Shown here: positions 52,989 to 61,612 of the stretch, piece after piece
How positions within the stretch are numbered: the first letter of the stretch is position 1
Layout: each line of letters opens with the position of its first letter
DNA from: CADCTP01 sp963849885
Lineage (GTDB): Bacteria; Actinomycetota; Actinomycetes; Mycobacteriales; CADCTP01
NCBI GenBank assembly: GCA_963849885.1
Contig: CAWKIV010000020.1
Coordinates: 248,001 to 312,000 of the forward strand
Direction: 5' to 3'
DNA length: 64,000 nt
Program-made: the position numbers and the translations under genes
Notes under the pieces: generated by a model
Seen by the model: the letters and a program-made list of their open reading frames with translations, nothing else
The model's database searches: none
What the model was told of the DNA's origin: nothing

Positions 52989-53870
52989 GTGTTCGACGGC
53001 TTCGCACTGGACCGGGTGGACGTCGGGGACGCCGTGCTCCGGGTGCGGCACGGCGGGTCCGGGCCGCCGGTGCTCCTGCTGCACGGCCATCCCCGCACGC
53101 ACGCGACGTGGCACCGGGTGGCGCCCCGGCTGGCCGCCTCCTGCACGGTGGTGTGCCCGGACCTGCGCGGCTACGGCCGCTCGGCCGGACCACCGTCCAC
53201 ACCGGACCACAGCGCGTACTCGAAGCGGGCCATGGCGGGCGACGCGGTCCGCCTCATGCGGCAGCTCGGGCACGACCGCTTCGTCGTCGTCGGCCACGAC
53301 CGCGGCTCGTACGTGGCCATGCGCACCGCCCTGGACCACCCGGACGCGGTGGCCGCGCTCGGCGTGCTCGACTCGGTGCCGATCGGGGAGGCGCTGGCCC
53401 GCGCGGACGCCCGCTTCGCCGCGGCCTGGTGGCACTGGTTCTTCCTCGGCCAGACCGCGAAGCCGGCGGAGCGGGTGATCAACGCCGACCCGGACGCCTG
53501 GTACGGCGGGGATCCCGCGGTCATGGGCGAGGAGGCGTACGCGGACTTCCGCGCGGCCGTGCACGACCCGGCGGTGGTGCACGCGATGTGCGAGGACTAC
53601 CGGGCCGGGCTCGGGCCCGACCGGGCCGCCGACGACGCCGACCGGGCCGCCGGCCGGCGGATCGGGTGCCCGACGCTGGTGCTGTGGTCCCGCAAGGACG
53701 ACCTGGCCTACCTGTACGGCGACGTGCTCGGCGTCTGGCGGGCCTGGGCGGACGACCTGCGCGGCGGCGAGATCGACTCCGGTCACCACATGGCCGAGGA
53801 GGCGCCGGAGCAGCTCGCGGCCGCCCTGCACGGCTTCCTGGCCGAGGTGGGCTGGGTCCGCGCGGGCTGA
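52989..53870 (+). CDS. alpha/beta hydrolase, haloacetate dehalogenase-like
   Basis: 293 residues. LLLHGHPRTHATWHRVAP, nucleophile Asp in VGHDRGSYVAMRTAL, LWSRKDDLAYL (acid) and SGHHMAEEAPEQLAAAL (catalytic His), the set for fluoroacetate/haloacetate dehalogenases and epoxide hydrolases. Cleavage of a carbon-halogen or epoxide bond is likely. GTG start at 52989. Confidence 0.88.
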   Translation: MFDGFALDRVDVGDAVLRVRHGGSGPPVLLLHGHPRTHATWHRVAPRLAASCTVVCPDLRGYGRSAGPPSTPDHSAYSKRAMAGDAVRLMRQLGHDRFVVVGHDRGSYVAMRTALDHPDAVAALGVLDSVPIGEALARADARFAAAWWHWFFLGQTAKPAERVINADPDAWYGGDPAVMGEEAYADFRAAVHDPAVVHAMCEDYRAGLGPDRAADDADRAAGRRIGCPTLVLWSRKDDLAYLYGDVLGVWRAWADDLRGGEIDSGHHMAEEAPEQLAAALHGFLAEVGWVRAG

Positions 53871-53920
53871 CCGACTGTTCGGCGCTTCCCGCGAAAATGG
53901 ACATCGGGCACCATGTGCCG

Positions 53921-54559
53921 ATGCCATCGTTGCCTCACGGGGCGGGCCTCCCGGGCCGGCTGACGGAACGGGGCCTGCCGGCGGTGCACGCGCAGCTCGC
54001 CCACCCGACGGTCGCCGGCATCGCCCGCGGCGACCTCGACCCGGCGGTCTTCCGGTCCTGGCTCGAGCAGGACCACCTCTTCCTGCTGGACTACGTCCGG
54101 GTGTTCGCCCGGCTGGCCTGGCAGGCGCCGGCCGGGCACCTCGGCGACCTGGTCGACCTCGCCCACTCCACCTGGCACGAGGAGCTCTCGCTGCACCGGG
54201 AGCTGGCCGGCGAGTTCGGCGCCGACCTGGCCGGCGCCACCGCGGGCCCGACCACGGTGGCGTACACGGGCTTCCTGCTCGACGCGGCGGCCGACTACGG
54301 CCGCGGGCTGGCCGCGCTGCTGCCGTGCATGTGGGGCTACTCGACGCTGGGCCGGCTGCTGGCCGAGCGGCCGCCGGCGGAGCCGCGGTACGCCCGGTGG
54401 GTGGCGACCTACGCGGATCCCGGCTTCGCCGCGCTGGCCGACCGGTGCGCGCAGATGCTCGGCGAGGCGGCGGCCGCGGGGCTGGTCGACGAGGCCACCG
54501 CCACCGCGGCCTTCGACACCGCGATGCGGCACGAGGTCGCCTTCTGGGACGTGCCGTGA
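53921..54559 (+). CDS. tenA: TenA-family thiaminase II
   Basis: 212 residues, all-alpha. SWLEQDHLFLLDYVRVFARL (active-site Asp), HSTWHEELSLHRELA, LLPCMWGYSTLG (catalytic Cys), and C-terminal MRHEVAFWDVP (catalytic Glu). It salvages the thiamin pyrimidine moiety (aminopyrimidine hydrolase). Start uncertain: ATG 53921 or ATG 53897, neither with a good ribosome binding site. No other thiamin gene nearby. Confidence 0.88.
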   Translation: MPSLPHGAGLPGRLTERGLPAVHAQLAHPTVAGIARGDLDPAVFRSWLEQDHLFLLDYVRVFARLAWQAPAGHLGDLVDLAHSTWHEELSLHRELAGEFGADLAGATAGPTTVAYTGFLLDAAADYGRGLAALLPCMWGYSTLGRLLAERPPAEPRYARWVATYADPGFAALADRCAQMLGEAAAAGLVDEATATAAFDTAMRHEVAFWDVP

Positions 54560-55082
54560 GGATCAGCCACGAGCTGCTGGAGTGCTCCTCGCAGCTGTGG
54601 CCGCGGGTCTGAGAGCTGGTGACCGGTCCGGAGCCGGGACGGCGGCCGACCCCTCGGCGGCCGTCGCCGCGCCCGGCATCGGTCCGGACGGTGCCGGTCC
54701 GCCAGGCGACCACGGGGGTTCGCCTCCTGACGGCACCGGACCGCCCGAGACCCGGACCACCGGGGTAGACCGGGCCACGCTCCTGCCGGGTCCGCGGGGC
54801 CGGCGGCCGGCCGCGAGGGTCACGGCGCCGACCGGCCGCCGGGTGAGCACCCGGGCTTCGTCCTCCGAGCACAACACGGGACGCGGCGCAGGTCGATCAG
54901 CCCACCGCACAATTTGCGACACTCTGCGTGACCACTGGTGTCCACACGCGACTTCGGGTCGACGCTGCTCAGTGATGGCGTCCAGCCGATCATGAACCGG
55001 AGGCCCGGATCGACGACCAGTCGAGGATCACGCTGTGTAGTCACCGTGCCGAGGGCTGCGCGGGTCGGGCACACTGGACGCC
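54560..55082. other. 523-base stretch without a gene
   Basis: No convincing reading frame with codon use of the neighbours, no tRNA or rRNA fold seen. An imperfect inverted repeat (CGGTCCGG near 54683 and CGGACCG-type arms near 54735) and an AT-richer patch near 54905-54960 may hold a terminator and the promoter of the glycosylase gene. Confidence 0.5.
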
Positions 55083-55967
55083 GTGCCCGAGCTGCCCGAG
55101 ATCGAGGCGCTCGCCGCGTTCCTGCGCGAGCGGGCGGTGGGCCACGCCGTGGCCCGGCTCGACACCGTCGCGTTCAGCGCGTTGAAGACGTTCGACCCGC
55201 CGCCGACGGCGATCGCCGGGCTGGAGGTGACCGGCGCCGGCCGGCACGGCAAGTTCCTCGACATCGAGATCGGCGGCTCCGCCCCGGGCGCGCCGGATGC
55301 GCTGCACCTGGTCACCCACCTGTCCCGGGCCGGCTGGCTGCAGTGGCGGGAGAAGCTGCCGCCGGCGCCGCCGAAGCCCGGCCGCGGCCCGATCGCGGCC
55401 CGGCTGCACCTCGACGACGGCAGCGGCTTCGACCTCACCGAGCAGGGCACCCAGAAGCGGCTCGCGCTCTACCTGGTCCGCGCGGTCACCGACGTGCCCG
55501 GCATCGCCCGGCTCGGCCCGGACGCGCTCGACCCCGCGGTCACCGCCGAGCGGCTCGGCGAGCTGCTCAAGGCGCACGGCGGCCAGCTCAAGGGCGCGCT
55601 CACCGACCAGACGCTGCTCGCCGGCGTGGGCAACGCGTACTCCGACGAGATCCTGCACATCGCCAAGCTCTCCCCGTTCAAGCCGGCCGGCCGGCTGTCC
55701 GAGGGCGAGCTGTCCCGGCTGCACGCCGCGCTGGTGACCACCCTGCAGGACGCGGTCGAGCGGTCCATCGGGCAGAAAGCAGCCACGCTCAAGGCGGAGA
55801 AGCGGTCCGGGCTGCGGGTGCACGCCCGCACCGGGCTGCCCTGCCCGGTCTGCGGCGACACCGTCCGCGAGGTGTCCTTCGCCTCGAAGTCCATGCAGTA
55901 CTGCCCCACCTGCCAGACCAACGGCCAGCGGCTCGCCGACCGGCGGATGTCCAAGCTGCTGAAGTGA
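55083..55967 (+). CDS. Fpg/Nei family DNA glycosylase
   Basis: 294 residues. N-terminal MPELPEIE with catalytic Pro2 and Glu3, H2TH motif in KGALTDQTLLAGVGNAYSDEILH, and a C-terminal zinc finger with CPVC...CPTC and the Arg of QTNGQRLADRR. It removes oxidised bases and cuts the abasic site. GTG at 55083 is the only start that keeps Pro2 next to the initiator. Confidence 0.93.
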   Translation: MPELPEIEALAAFLRERAVGHAVARLDTVAFSALKTFDPPPTAIAGLEVTGAGRHGKFLDIEIGGSAPGAPDALHLVTHLSRAGWLQWREKLPPAPPKPGRGPIAARLHLDDGSGFDLTEQGTQKRLALYLVRAVTDVPGIARLGPDALDPAVTAERLGELLKAHGGQLKGALTDQTLLAGVGNAYSDEILHIAKLSPFKPAGRLSEGELSRLHAALVTTLQDAVERSIGQKAATLKAEKRSGLRVHARTGLPCPVCGDTVREVSFASKSMQYCPTCQTNGQRLADRRMSKLLK

Positions 55968-56082
55968 TCCGCTCAACCGGGTCCCAGGTCGCGGCTTCGT
56001 CGGCCGCCGTTGGACGCGCCGAGTAGAACGCTGTCCTCGCCCGCGGCGCGCGGAGTGACTACGCAGGGGCGAGGAGGGCCGG

Positions 56083-56538
56083 ATGGAGCGGAGGACCGAG
56101 GAGGACTTCCGCGACTTCGTGGTGTCCCGCTCGTCCGGCGCTGCTGAGCACGGCGTACCTGCTGACCGGCGACCGGCACCGCGCCGAGGACCTGCTGCAG
56201 TCCGCGCTGGCCAAGTCGCTGCGGCACTGGTCCCGGATCAGCGCGGCCGGCACCGCGGAGCCGTACGTGCGGCGGATCCTGCTCAACGAGCACCGGTCCT
56301 GGTGGCGGTCCCGCGCAACCGGGAGATCCCGCTGGCCGAGCTGCCCGACCGGGCCGTCCCGGGCGGTGACCCGGCCGGCTTCTCCGACCGGGACGCTGGT
56401 CTGGCGGGCGCTGCAGCAGCTGGCGCCGCGCACCCGGGCGGTGCTGGTGCTGCGCTACTGGGAGGACCGGTCCGGCGAGGGCGGTCGACCCGCTGCTCGG
56501 CGCGGCGACCAGGTGAGCGGGCCGCTGTTGACGCCGTA
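56083..56538 (+). pseudogene. decayed SigE-type ECF sigma factor
   Basis: Pieces of an ECF sigma factor close to the next gene: MERRTEEDFRDFVVSRSSG in one frame, then in others TAYLLTGDRHRAEDLLQSALAKSLRHWSRISAAGTAEPYVRRILLNEHRSWWRSR, and PSCP.. to APRTRAVLVLRYWEDRSGEG, after which region 4 ends at once. At least two frame changes and loss of the region 4 helix-turn-helix. Unlike the other broken genes this one also lacks its DNA-binding end, so it is a true tandem-duplicate relic. GAGGAGGGCCGG precedes the ATG. Confidence 0.75.
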
Positions 56539-56601
56539 GCGACGGCCGGCACTCAACCTGCCGACCCCCTCCGGAGTGTTCTCCTGGGGCGAGGAGGCGG
56601 G

Positions 56602-57126
56602 ATGGACCAGGACAGCGAGGCGCACTTCCAGGCGTTCGTCGAGGCTCGCTCGGCCGCGCTGCTGGGCACCGCGTGCCTGCTGACCGGCGACCGGCACCGG
56701 GCCGAGGACCTGCTGCAGTCCGCGCTGATCAAGGCACACCGCCACTGGGCCCGGGTGCGGGCGCAAGGCAACGTCGAGCCGTACGTGCGCCGGATCATGG
56801 TCAACGAGCAGCGCTCGTGGTGGCGGTCCCGGCGGGAGTTCCCGGTCGCCGAGGTCCCCGAGCGGCCGGCGGCCGGAGGCGATCCGGCCGGGGTGTCGGA
56901 GCGCGACGCGGTCTGGCAGGCGCTGCGGCGGCTGCCGCCGCGGACCCGGGCCGTGCTGGTGCTGCGCTACTGGGAGGACCTGTCCGAGGCGGAGACCGCC
57001 CGGATCCTCGACTGCTCGGTCGGCACCGTGAAGAGCCAGGCGTCCCGCGGGATCCGCCGGCTCGCCGAGGTGCTGGGCGAGGCCGGGGACCGGCCCGCCC
57101 GGACGAGGACGGGAGGTGTCGGATGA
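56602..57126 (+). CDS. SigE-family ECF sigma factor
   Basis: 174 residues. Region 2: FQAFVEARSAALLGTACLLTGDRHRAEDLLQSALIKAHRHW, NVEPYVRRIMVNEQRSWWRSRRE; region 4: RYWEDLSEAETARILDCSVGTVKSQASRGIRRLAEVLG. SigE-type (SACE_1370-like) ECF factors are abundant in actinomycetes. GAGGAGGC precedes the ATG. The stop overlaps the ATG of the membrane protein downstream, a probable anti-sigma partner. Confidence 0.92.
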   Translation: MDQDSEAHFQAFVEARSAALLGTACLLTGDRHRAEDLLQSALIKAHRHWARVRAQGNVEPYVRRIMVNEQRSWWRSRREFPVAEVPERPAAGGDPAGVSERDAVWQALRRLPPRTRAVLVLRYWEDLSEAETARILDCSVGTVKSQASRGIRRLAEVLGEAGDRPARTRTGGVG

Positions 57127-58604
57127 CCGGCGAGCACGGGCAGGATCGGGTCGAGCGGGTGCTGCGGGCGGTGTTCGCCGAGCAGGCGTCGCACCGGACG
57201 CCGCCGGTCGCGCTGGTGGACCGGGTCCGGCGGCACAACCGGCTCCGCCGCCGGGCCCTGGTGTCCGCGGCGGCGTCGGCGGCGGTCCTGGTGGCCGCGG
57301 GAGTGCCGGCCGGTCTGTCGCTGGTCCGCGCGGACCGGCCGCCGGCCGATCCGGTGCTCCGGCCGCCGAGCCTGACCACGCCGCGACCGACCCCGCCGCC
57401 GCCCGGGCCCCGGCCGGCGGGCGACCCCTGCGTCCCGGCGCGCAACGGGCTGCCGGCGCCGGTGCCGGCGGACCGGTTGCCCCGGCAGACCGGCGTCCGC
57501 GGGTCGCTGGCCGGCGACGAGTCACTCGTCGACGCGGTGCTGGTGGCCGGCTGGCAGGGACTGCGGAGCTGGCCGACGGAGTCGCGGCCGGCCTGGGACG
57601 CCCGCACCCTGCGCGTGCAGTTCGTCGAGCGGGCCGGGGCGGGGATCCTGGCGCTGGTGGTCGCGAGCGATCCGGCCGGGCGGCGGGCCACGGAGTGGGT
57701 TGTCGGCCGCGGTCGGTGGTTCGTCCCGGACGGCGGGGAGGTGGACCGGACGCGGGACGACCAGTCGGCGCGGGAGCTGGGCGAGCTCTTCTGGGGCGAG
57801 GACCCGCTCTACGTCAGCTCCCACCAGGTCTGCGGGCAGACCTACGGCGTCGTGCTCGCGCCCCCGGACGCCACGGTCCGGGTGGCTCCCGCGCCCCGCA
57901 TCGGGGCCGACGCGCGACCGGTCTACCCGGCCCGGCGGCCGGTGTCGCTGGTCGGCGGGCTGGCGGTCTTCCCCGCCGCGGCCCCGGCCACGACGAAGAT
58001 CACCCTGTCCCAAGGCCGGGACACCCTCGCCAGTCGGGTGCTGAACCTGACTCCGGGCGGCTCGTACGTCACCGAGCTGACGAGCGGAGCCGAGATCGGG
58101 CGCGCGGTGCGCGCCGGCGGCGGCACTCCGGACCGGTCCCTGGTCACTTTCCTCGCCCAGGGCGCGGCCATGGAGCTGGCGCAGACTGTCGCGGACGTCC
58201 CCACCGGGCTGCGGGTGCCGTGGGGCGGACCGGTGCCCGGCGGGCGGCAGGCGGCCATGGTCGCGCTGACCCTGCCCAGCGGGGCCGTGTACGTCCAGGC
58301 GGCCATCGGGAAGGGCGCCACGTACGACGGGTTCTACGAGGGCCTGCTGCCCGCCGGCCGGCTCGGCGATGCCGTGCTGAGCTGGCGGTACCGCGACCTG
58401 CTGATCGTCGTGGCGCCGGCGGCCGCCCGGGTCGAGGCCGTCCTGCCGGGCGGGACGGTGCTGCCGGTGCGGTTGGTCGACGGCGGCGTCGGCGTCACGG
58501 TGCCGGGCGAGGTCACGGCCGTCCGGGCGTACCGGGCGGACGGCAGCCGGCTCGGCGAGAGCACACCGGGCACCGGCCTGGTCCTGCTGCCCCGGGAGGG
58601 CTGA
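57123..58604 (+). CDS. membrane-anchored protein, putative anti-sigma partner
   Basis: 493 residues. A cytoplasmic N-terminus of about 45 residues (VERVLRAVFAEQASHRTPPVALVDRVRRHNRLRRR), one membrane helix (ALVSAAASAAVLVAAGVPAGL), a Pro-rich linker and a large extracytoplasmic part with no motif I recognise. Coupling (ATGA) to a SigE-type ECF gene suggests a regulator of that sigma factor, although no classical zinc anti-sigma motif (HxxxCxxC) is seen. Confidence 0.75.
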   Translation: MTGEHGQDRVERVLRAVFAEQASHRTPPVALVDRVRRHNRLRRRALVSAAASAAVLVAAGVPAGLSLVRADRPPADPVLRPPSLTTPRPTPPPPGPRPAGDPCVPARNGLPAPVPADRLPRQTGVRGSLAGDESLVDAVLVAGWQGLRSWPTESRPAWDARTLRVQFVERAGAGILALVVASDPAGRRATEWVVGRGRWFVPDGGEVDRTRDDQSARELGELFWGEDPLYVSSHQVCGQTYGVVLAPPDATVRVAPAPRIGADARPVYPARRPVSLVGGLAVFPAAAPATTKITLSQGRDTLASRVLNLTPGGSYVTELTSGAEIGRAVRAGGGTPDRSLVTFLAQGAAMELAQTVADVPTGLRVPWGGPVPGGRQAAMVALTLPSGAVYVQAAIGKGATYDGFYEGLLPAGRLGDAVLSWRYRDLLIVVAPAAARVEAVLPGGTVLPVRLVDGGVGVTVPGEVTAVRAYRADGSRLGESTPGTGLVLLPREG

Positions 58605-58612
58605 CCGGGAGC

Positions 58613-58663
58613 CCTCCCGCACCGGCTCCCGCCGGTGGCCTCCCGCACCGGCTCCCGCCGGTG
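58613..58663 (+). repeat. two direct copies of a 25-base element
   Basis: A 25-base unit beginning CCTCCCGCACCGG occurs at 58613-58637 and 58639-58663, just one base apart. The second copy, with the bases after it, forms the hairpin listed next. Confidence 0.8.
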
Positions 58664-58670
58664 CGGGAGG
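58639..58670 (+). promoter_or_regulatory. hairpin covering the ribosome binding site of the D-amino acid oxidase gene
   Basis: Perfect 13-base inverted repeat (CCTCCCGCACCGG / CCGGTGCGGGAGG) with a 6-base loop. The 3' arm contains GGGAGG (58665-58670), the only good Shine-Dalgarno sequence for the GTG at 58679. If folded, translation would be blocked. The copy upstream could pair with the same 3' arm, giving a switch. It could also be a terminator of the ECF operon. Confidence 0.5.
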
Positions 58671-58678
58671 ATGCCCCG

Positions 58679-59599
58679 GTGCGGATCGTGGTCGTCGGGG
58701 GCGGCGTCGTCGGGCTGACCTGCGCGCACCGGCTGGTGCGGGCCGGTCACGCGGTGGAGGTCTGGACCCGGGACGCGGTCGAGGACACCACCTCGGCGGT
58801 GGCCGCCGCGCTCTGGTACCCGTATCGGGCGCTGCCGGAGGAGCCGGTCACCCGATGGGCCGCGGCGACGTACGACATGCTGTCGATCCTGTCCGTCCGG
58901 CCGGAGACCGCGGTCCGGCTGGTGCGCGGCCGGGAGCTGAGCCGCACCCCGCTGCCCGACCCGTGGTGGGCGGCGGCGGTGCCGCGGCTCGGCCGGGTGC
59001 CGGCGGCGGAGCTCCCGCCGGGCTACGCGGACGGGTACGAGTTCGCCGCGCCGGTCGTGCACATGCCGGTCTACCTGCGCTGGCTGACCGACGAGCTGGC
59101 CGCGGCCGGGGTGCGGCTGCGGCACCGCGAGCTGGCCGACCTGGACCCGGCCCGGCAGGCCGCCGACCTGGTGGTGAACGCCACCGGCCTGGGCGCCCGG
59201 GCGCTGGTCGGTGACCCGGAGCTGACCGGCGTGCGCGGCCAGGTGGTCCGGGTCGCCGACCCCGGGCTGACCCGGTGGACGCTGGACGACGGGCACCCGG
59301 CCGGCATGGTCTACGTGGTGCCCCGCGGCACCGACGTCGTCTGCGGCGGCACGGACGACCTGGCCGAGGACGGCCGGCCGGACCCGAAGACCGCCGAGGC
59401 GATCCTGGAGCGCTGCCGCGAGGTGGTGCCGGAGCTGGCCGGCATGCCGGTGCTCGGGCACGCGGTCGGGATCCGGCCGGTCCGGACCGCGGTCCGGGTC
59501 GAGCGCGCGGGCGCCGTGGTGCACTGCTACGGCCACGGCGGCGCCGGGGTGACCCTGTCCTGGGGCTGCGCCGACGAGGTGGTCCGGCTGGTCGGCTGA
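58679..59599 (+). CDS. D-amino acid oxidase
   Basis: 306 residues. FAD Rossmann motif VRIVVVGGGVVGLTCAHRLVRAG, TSAVAAALWYPYRALPEE, VVNATGLGARAL, GIRPVRTAVRVER and C-terminal YGHGGAGVTLSWGCADEVV, the family pattern of DAAO/D-aspartate oxidases. It oxidises D-amino acids to keto acids with H2O2 release. GTG start after a hairpin that covers the ribosome binding site. Confidence 0.92.
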   Translation: MRIVVVGGGVVGLTCAHRLVRAGHAVEVWTRDAVEDTTSAVAAALWYPYRALPEEPVTRWAAATYDMLSILSVRPETAVRLVRGRELSRTPLPDPWWAAAVPRLGRVPAAELPPGYADGYEFAAPVVHMPVYLRWLTDELAAAGVRLRHRELADLDPARQAADLVVNATGLGARALVGDPELTGVRGQVVRVADPGLTRWTLDDGHPAGMVYVVPRGTDVVCGGTDDLAEDGRPDPKTAEAILERCREVVPELAGMPVLGHAVGIRPVRTAVRVERAGAVVHCYGHGGAGVTLSWGCADEVVRLVG

Positions 59600-59678
59600 C
59601 CGACCGACAGCTCACAGATGGGTGTCCGGTGTTTCGGTCCCGTTGATTAGTCGGCGCGTAGCTGGAGACGATTCAGGA

Positions 59679-60851
59679 GTGCGGACGGCGTGGCTGGTGG
59701 CCGCGCTGCTGCTGGTCGCCGGGCCGTCCGTATGGGCGGTGGGCCGGGTCCGGTCGCGGCGGGGCTTCGCCACGTCCGCGGCCCGGGTCACGTTCGAGAC
59801 CCTGCACACCGCCAGCCTGGCCGCGCCGCCGCTGCGGGTCGGGCTGACCGAGACGTCCGCCGGCAAGTCCGCGCGGCACCTGCGCACCCTGCTCGGCACC
59901 CCGGCGATCGCGATCACCGACACCGAGCGGCTGCTGATCTGGGAGGGCCCCGGCGAGCACCACGCCGGGCAGATCCGGGCGGCGGCGGCCGGCCCGCTGG
60001 AGACCGGCCGGCCGGTGGTGGTCCGGGCCGGCCAGCTCGGCTGCGACAACCTGGAGTGCCCGATCCGGGCCGCGGTGGTGGTGCCGATCGCGGTGGAGGA
60101 CCGCATCGCCGGCACGCTGGCCGCGGTCACCTCGACCGAGCCCGGGCCCGGCCTGGTGCAGGCCGCGCTGGAGACCGCCCGCTGGGTGTCCACCCAGCTG
60201 GAGCTGGCCGAGCTGGACCAGTCCCGGGCCCGGCTGGTGCGCGCCGAGGTGCGCGCGCTGCGGGCGCAGATCAGCCCGCACTTCGTCTACAACGCGCTGA
60301 CCACCATCGCGTCGTTCGTCCGGACCGACCCGGAGCGGGCCCGCGAGCTGCTGCTGGAGTTCGCCGAGTTCACCCGCTACTCGTTCCGCTCGCACGGCGA
60401 GTTCACCACGCTGGCGGAGGAGCTGCGCTCGATCGACCGCTACCTGACCCTGGAGCGGGCCCGGTTCGGCGACCGGCTGGAGGTGCGGCTGCAGATCGCG
60501 CCGGAGGTGCTGCCGGTGGCGGTGCCGTTCCTCGGCGTGCAGCCGCTGGTGGAGAACGCGGTGCGGCACGGGCTGGCCACCAAGACCGGCGTCGGCACCG
60601 TGTCGATCGTCGCCGAGGACGCCGGCACCGCCTGCCTGATCAGCGTCGAAGACGACGGGGTGGGTATGGACCCGGAGGTGCTGCGTCGTCGGGCCGAGAG
60701 CGGCGGGCACGTCGGACTGGGCAACATCGACGACCGGCTGCGGTCCGTCTTCGGGGACGAGTTCGGACTGGTGGTGGAGACCGCGCCTGGCGCGGGGACG
60801 AAGGTGAGCATGCGGATACCGAAGTTCCACGCCGGGGTGCGGGCGTCATGA
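59679..60851 (+). CDS. LytS-type sensor histidine kinase
   Basis: 390 residues. One N-terminal membrane helix (VRTAWLVAALLLVAGPSVWAV), a GAF-like sensor (about 45-190), then the His-kinase domain with phospho-acceptor His in QISPHFVYNALTTIASFV and N/G boxes (PLVENAVRHGL, DDGVGMD, GLGNIDDRL). Autophosphorylates and passes phosphate to the LytTR regulator downstream, whose ATG overlaps its stop. It lacks the usual 5TM-LYT membrane sensor. GTG with GGAGA ten bases upstream. Confidence 0.92.
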   Translation: MRTAWLVAALLLVAGPSVWAVGRVRSRRGFATSAARVTFETLHTASLAAPPLRVGLTETSAGKSARHLRTLLGTPAIAITDTERLLIWEGPGEHHAGQIRAAAAGPLETGRPVVVRAGQLGCDNLECPIRAAVVVPIAVEDRIAGTLAAVTSTEPGPGLVQAALETARWVSTQLELAELDQSRARLVRAEVRALRAQISPHFVYNALTTIASFVRTDPERARELLLEFAEFTRYSFRSHGEFTTLAEELRSIDRYLTLERARFGDRLEVRLQIAPEVLPVAVPFLGVQPLVENAVRHGLATKTGVGTVSIVAEDAGTACLISVEDDGVGMDPEVLRRRAESGGHVGLGNIDDRLRSVFGDEFGLVVETAPGAGTKVSMRIPKFHAGVRAS

Positions 60852-61606
60852 CCGGACGCCGGCTGCGCGTGCTCGCCGTGGACGACGAGCCGCCGGCCCT
60901 GGACGAGCTGGTCTACCTGCTCGGCGCCGACCCGCGGGTCGGCTCGGTGGCCGCGGCCGGGGACGCCACCGAGGCGCTCCGGGTGCTGCGCGACGGCGAG
61001 GTCGAGGCGGTCTTCCTCGACATCGGGATGCCCGGGCTGGACGGGCTGGAGCTGGCCCGGGTGCTGCGCCGGTTCGCCTCCCCGCCGACCGTCGTCTTCG
61101 TCACCGCGCACGACGACCGGGCCGTCGACGCGTACGACCTGGGCGCGGTCGACTACCTGCTCAAGCCGCTGGTGCCGGAGCGGCTGGCCGAGTCGCTGCG
61201 CCGGGTCACCGCGACCCGGGAGCTGGCCGCGCCGACACCCGTCGGCGACCGCGGCGACGAGGAGGTGATCCCGGTCGAGCTGGCCGGGCGGACGACGATG
61301 CTGCCGCGGTCGGAGGTGCGCTGGGTGGAGGCGCAGGGCGACTACGCCCGGCTGCACACCCCGGACACCTCGCACCTGATCCGGGTGCCGCTGTCGGTGC
61401 TGGCCGAGCGCTGGGCGGACGCCGGCTTCGTCCGCATCCACCGGTCGTACCTGGTCGCGCTGCGCGACGTCCGCGAGCTGCGGCTGACCGGCTCCGGCTA
61501 CGTGGTCCGCCTCGGCGACCGCGAGCTGCCGGTGTCCCGCCGGCACACCCGCGAGCTCAAGGACCGCCTCATCCGCGCCACCAAAGCCGAATGGACCCGC
61601 TCCTGA
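60848..61606 (+). CDS. LytTR-family response regulator
   Basis: 252 residues. Receiver domain: VLAVDDEPPALDEL, phospho-acceptor Asp in VFLDIGMPGLDGLEL, VTAHDD, LLKPL (Lys); LytTR DNA-binding domain: LPRSEVRWVEAQGDYARLHT, FVRIHRSYLVALRDVREL and PVSRRHTRELKDRL. Pair with the LytS-type kinase. Typical targets are cell-wall or peptide-secretion genes; none is obvious here. Confidence 0.93.
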   Translation: MTGRRLRVLAVDDEPPALDELVYLLGADPRVGSVAAAGDATEALRVLRDGEVEAVFLDIGMPGLDGLELARVLRRFASPPTVVFVTAHDDRAVDAYDLGAVDYLLKPLVPERLAESLRRVTATRELAAPTPVGDRGDEEVIPVELAGRTTMLPRSEVRWVEAQGDYARLHTPDTSHLIRVPLSVLAERWADAGFVRIHRSYLVALRDVRELRLTGSGYVVRLGDRELPVSRRHTRELKDRLIRATKAEWTRS

Positions 61607-61612
61607 CCCCGA

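Noticed and set aside
54582..54995. Plus-strand 137-codon frame in the TenA-glycosylase gap
   Set aside because: Low-complexity Ala/Gly/Pro product, unusual codon use near its end and no ribosome binding site; most likely chance in GC-rich DNA.
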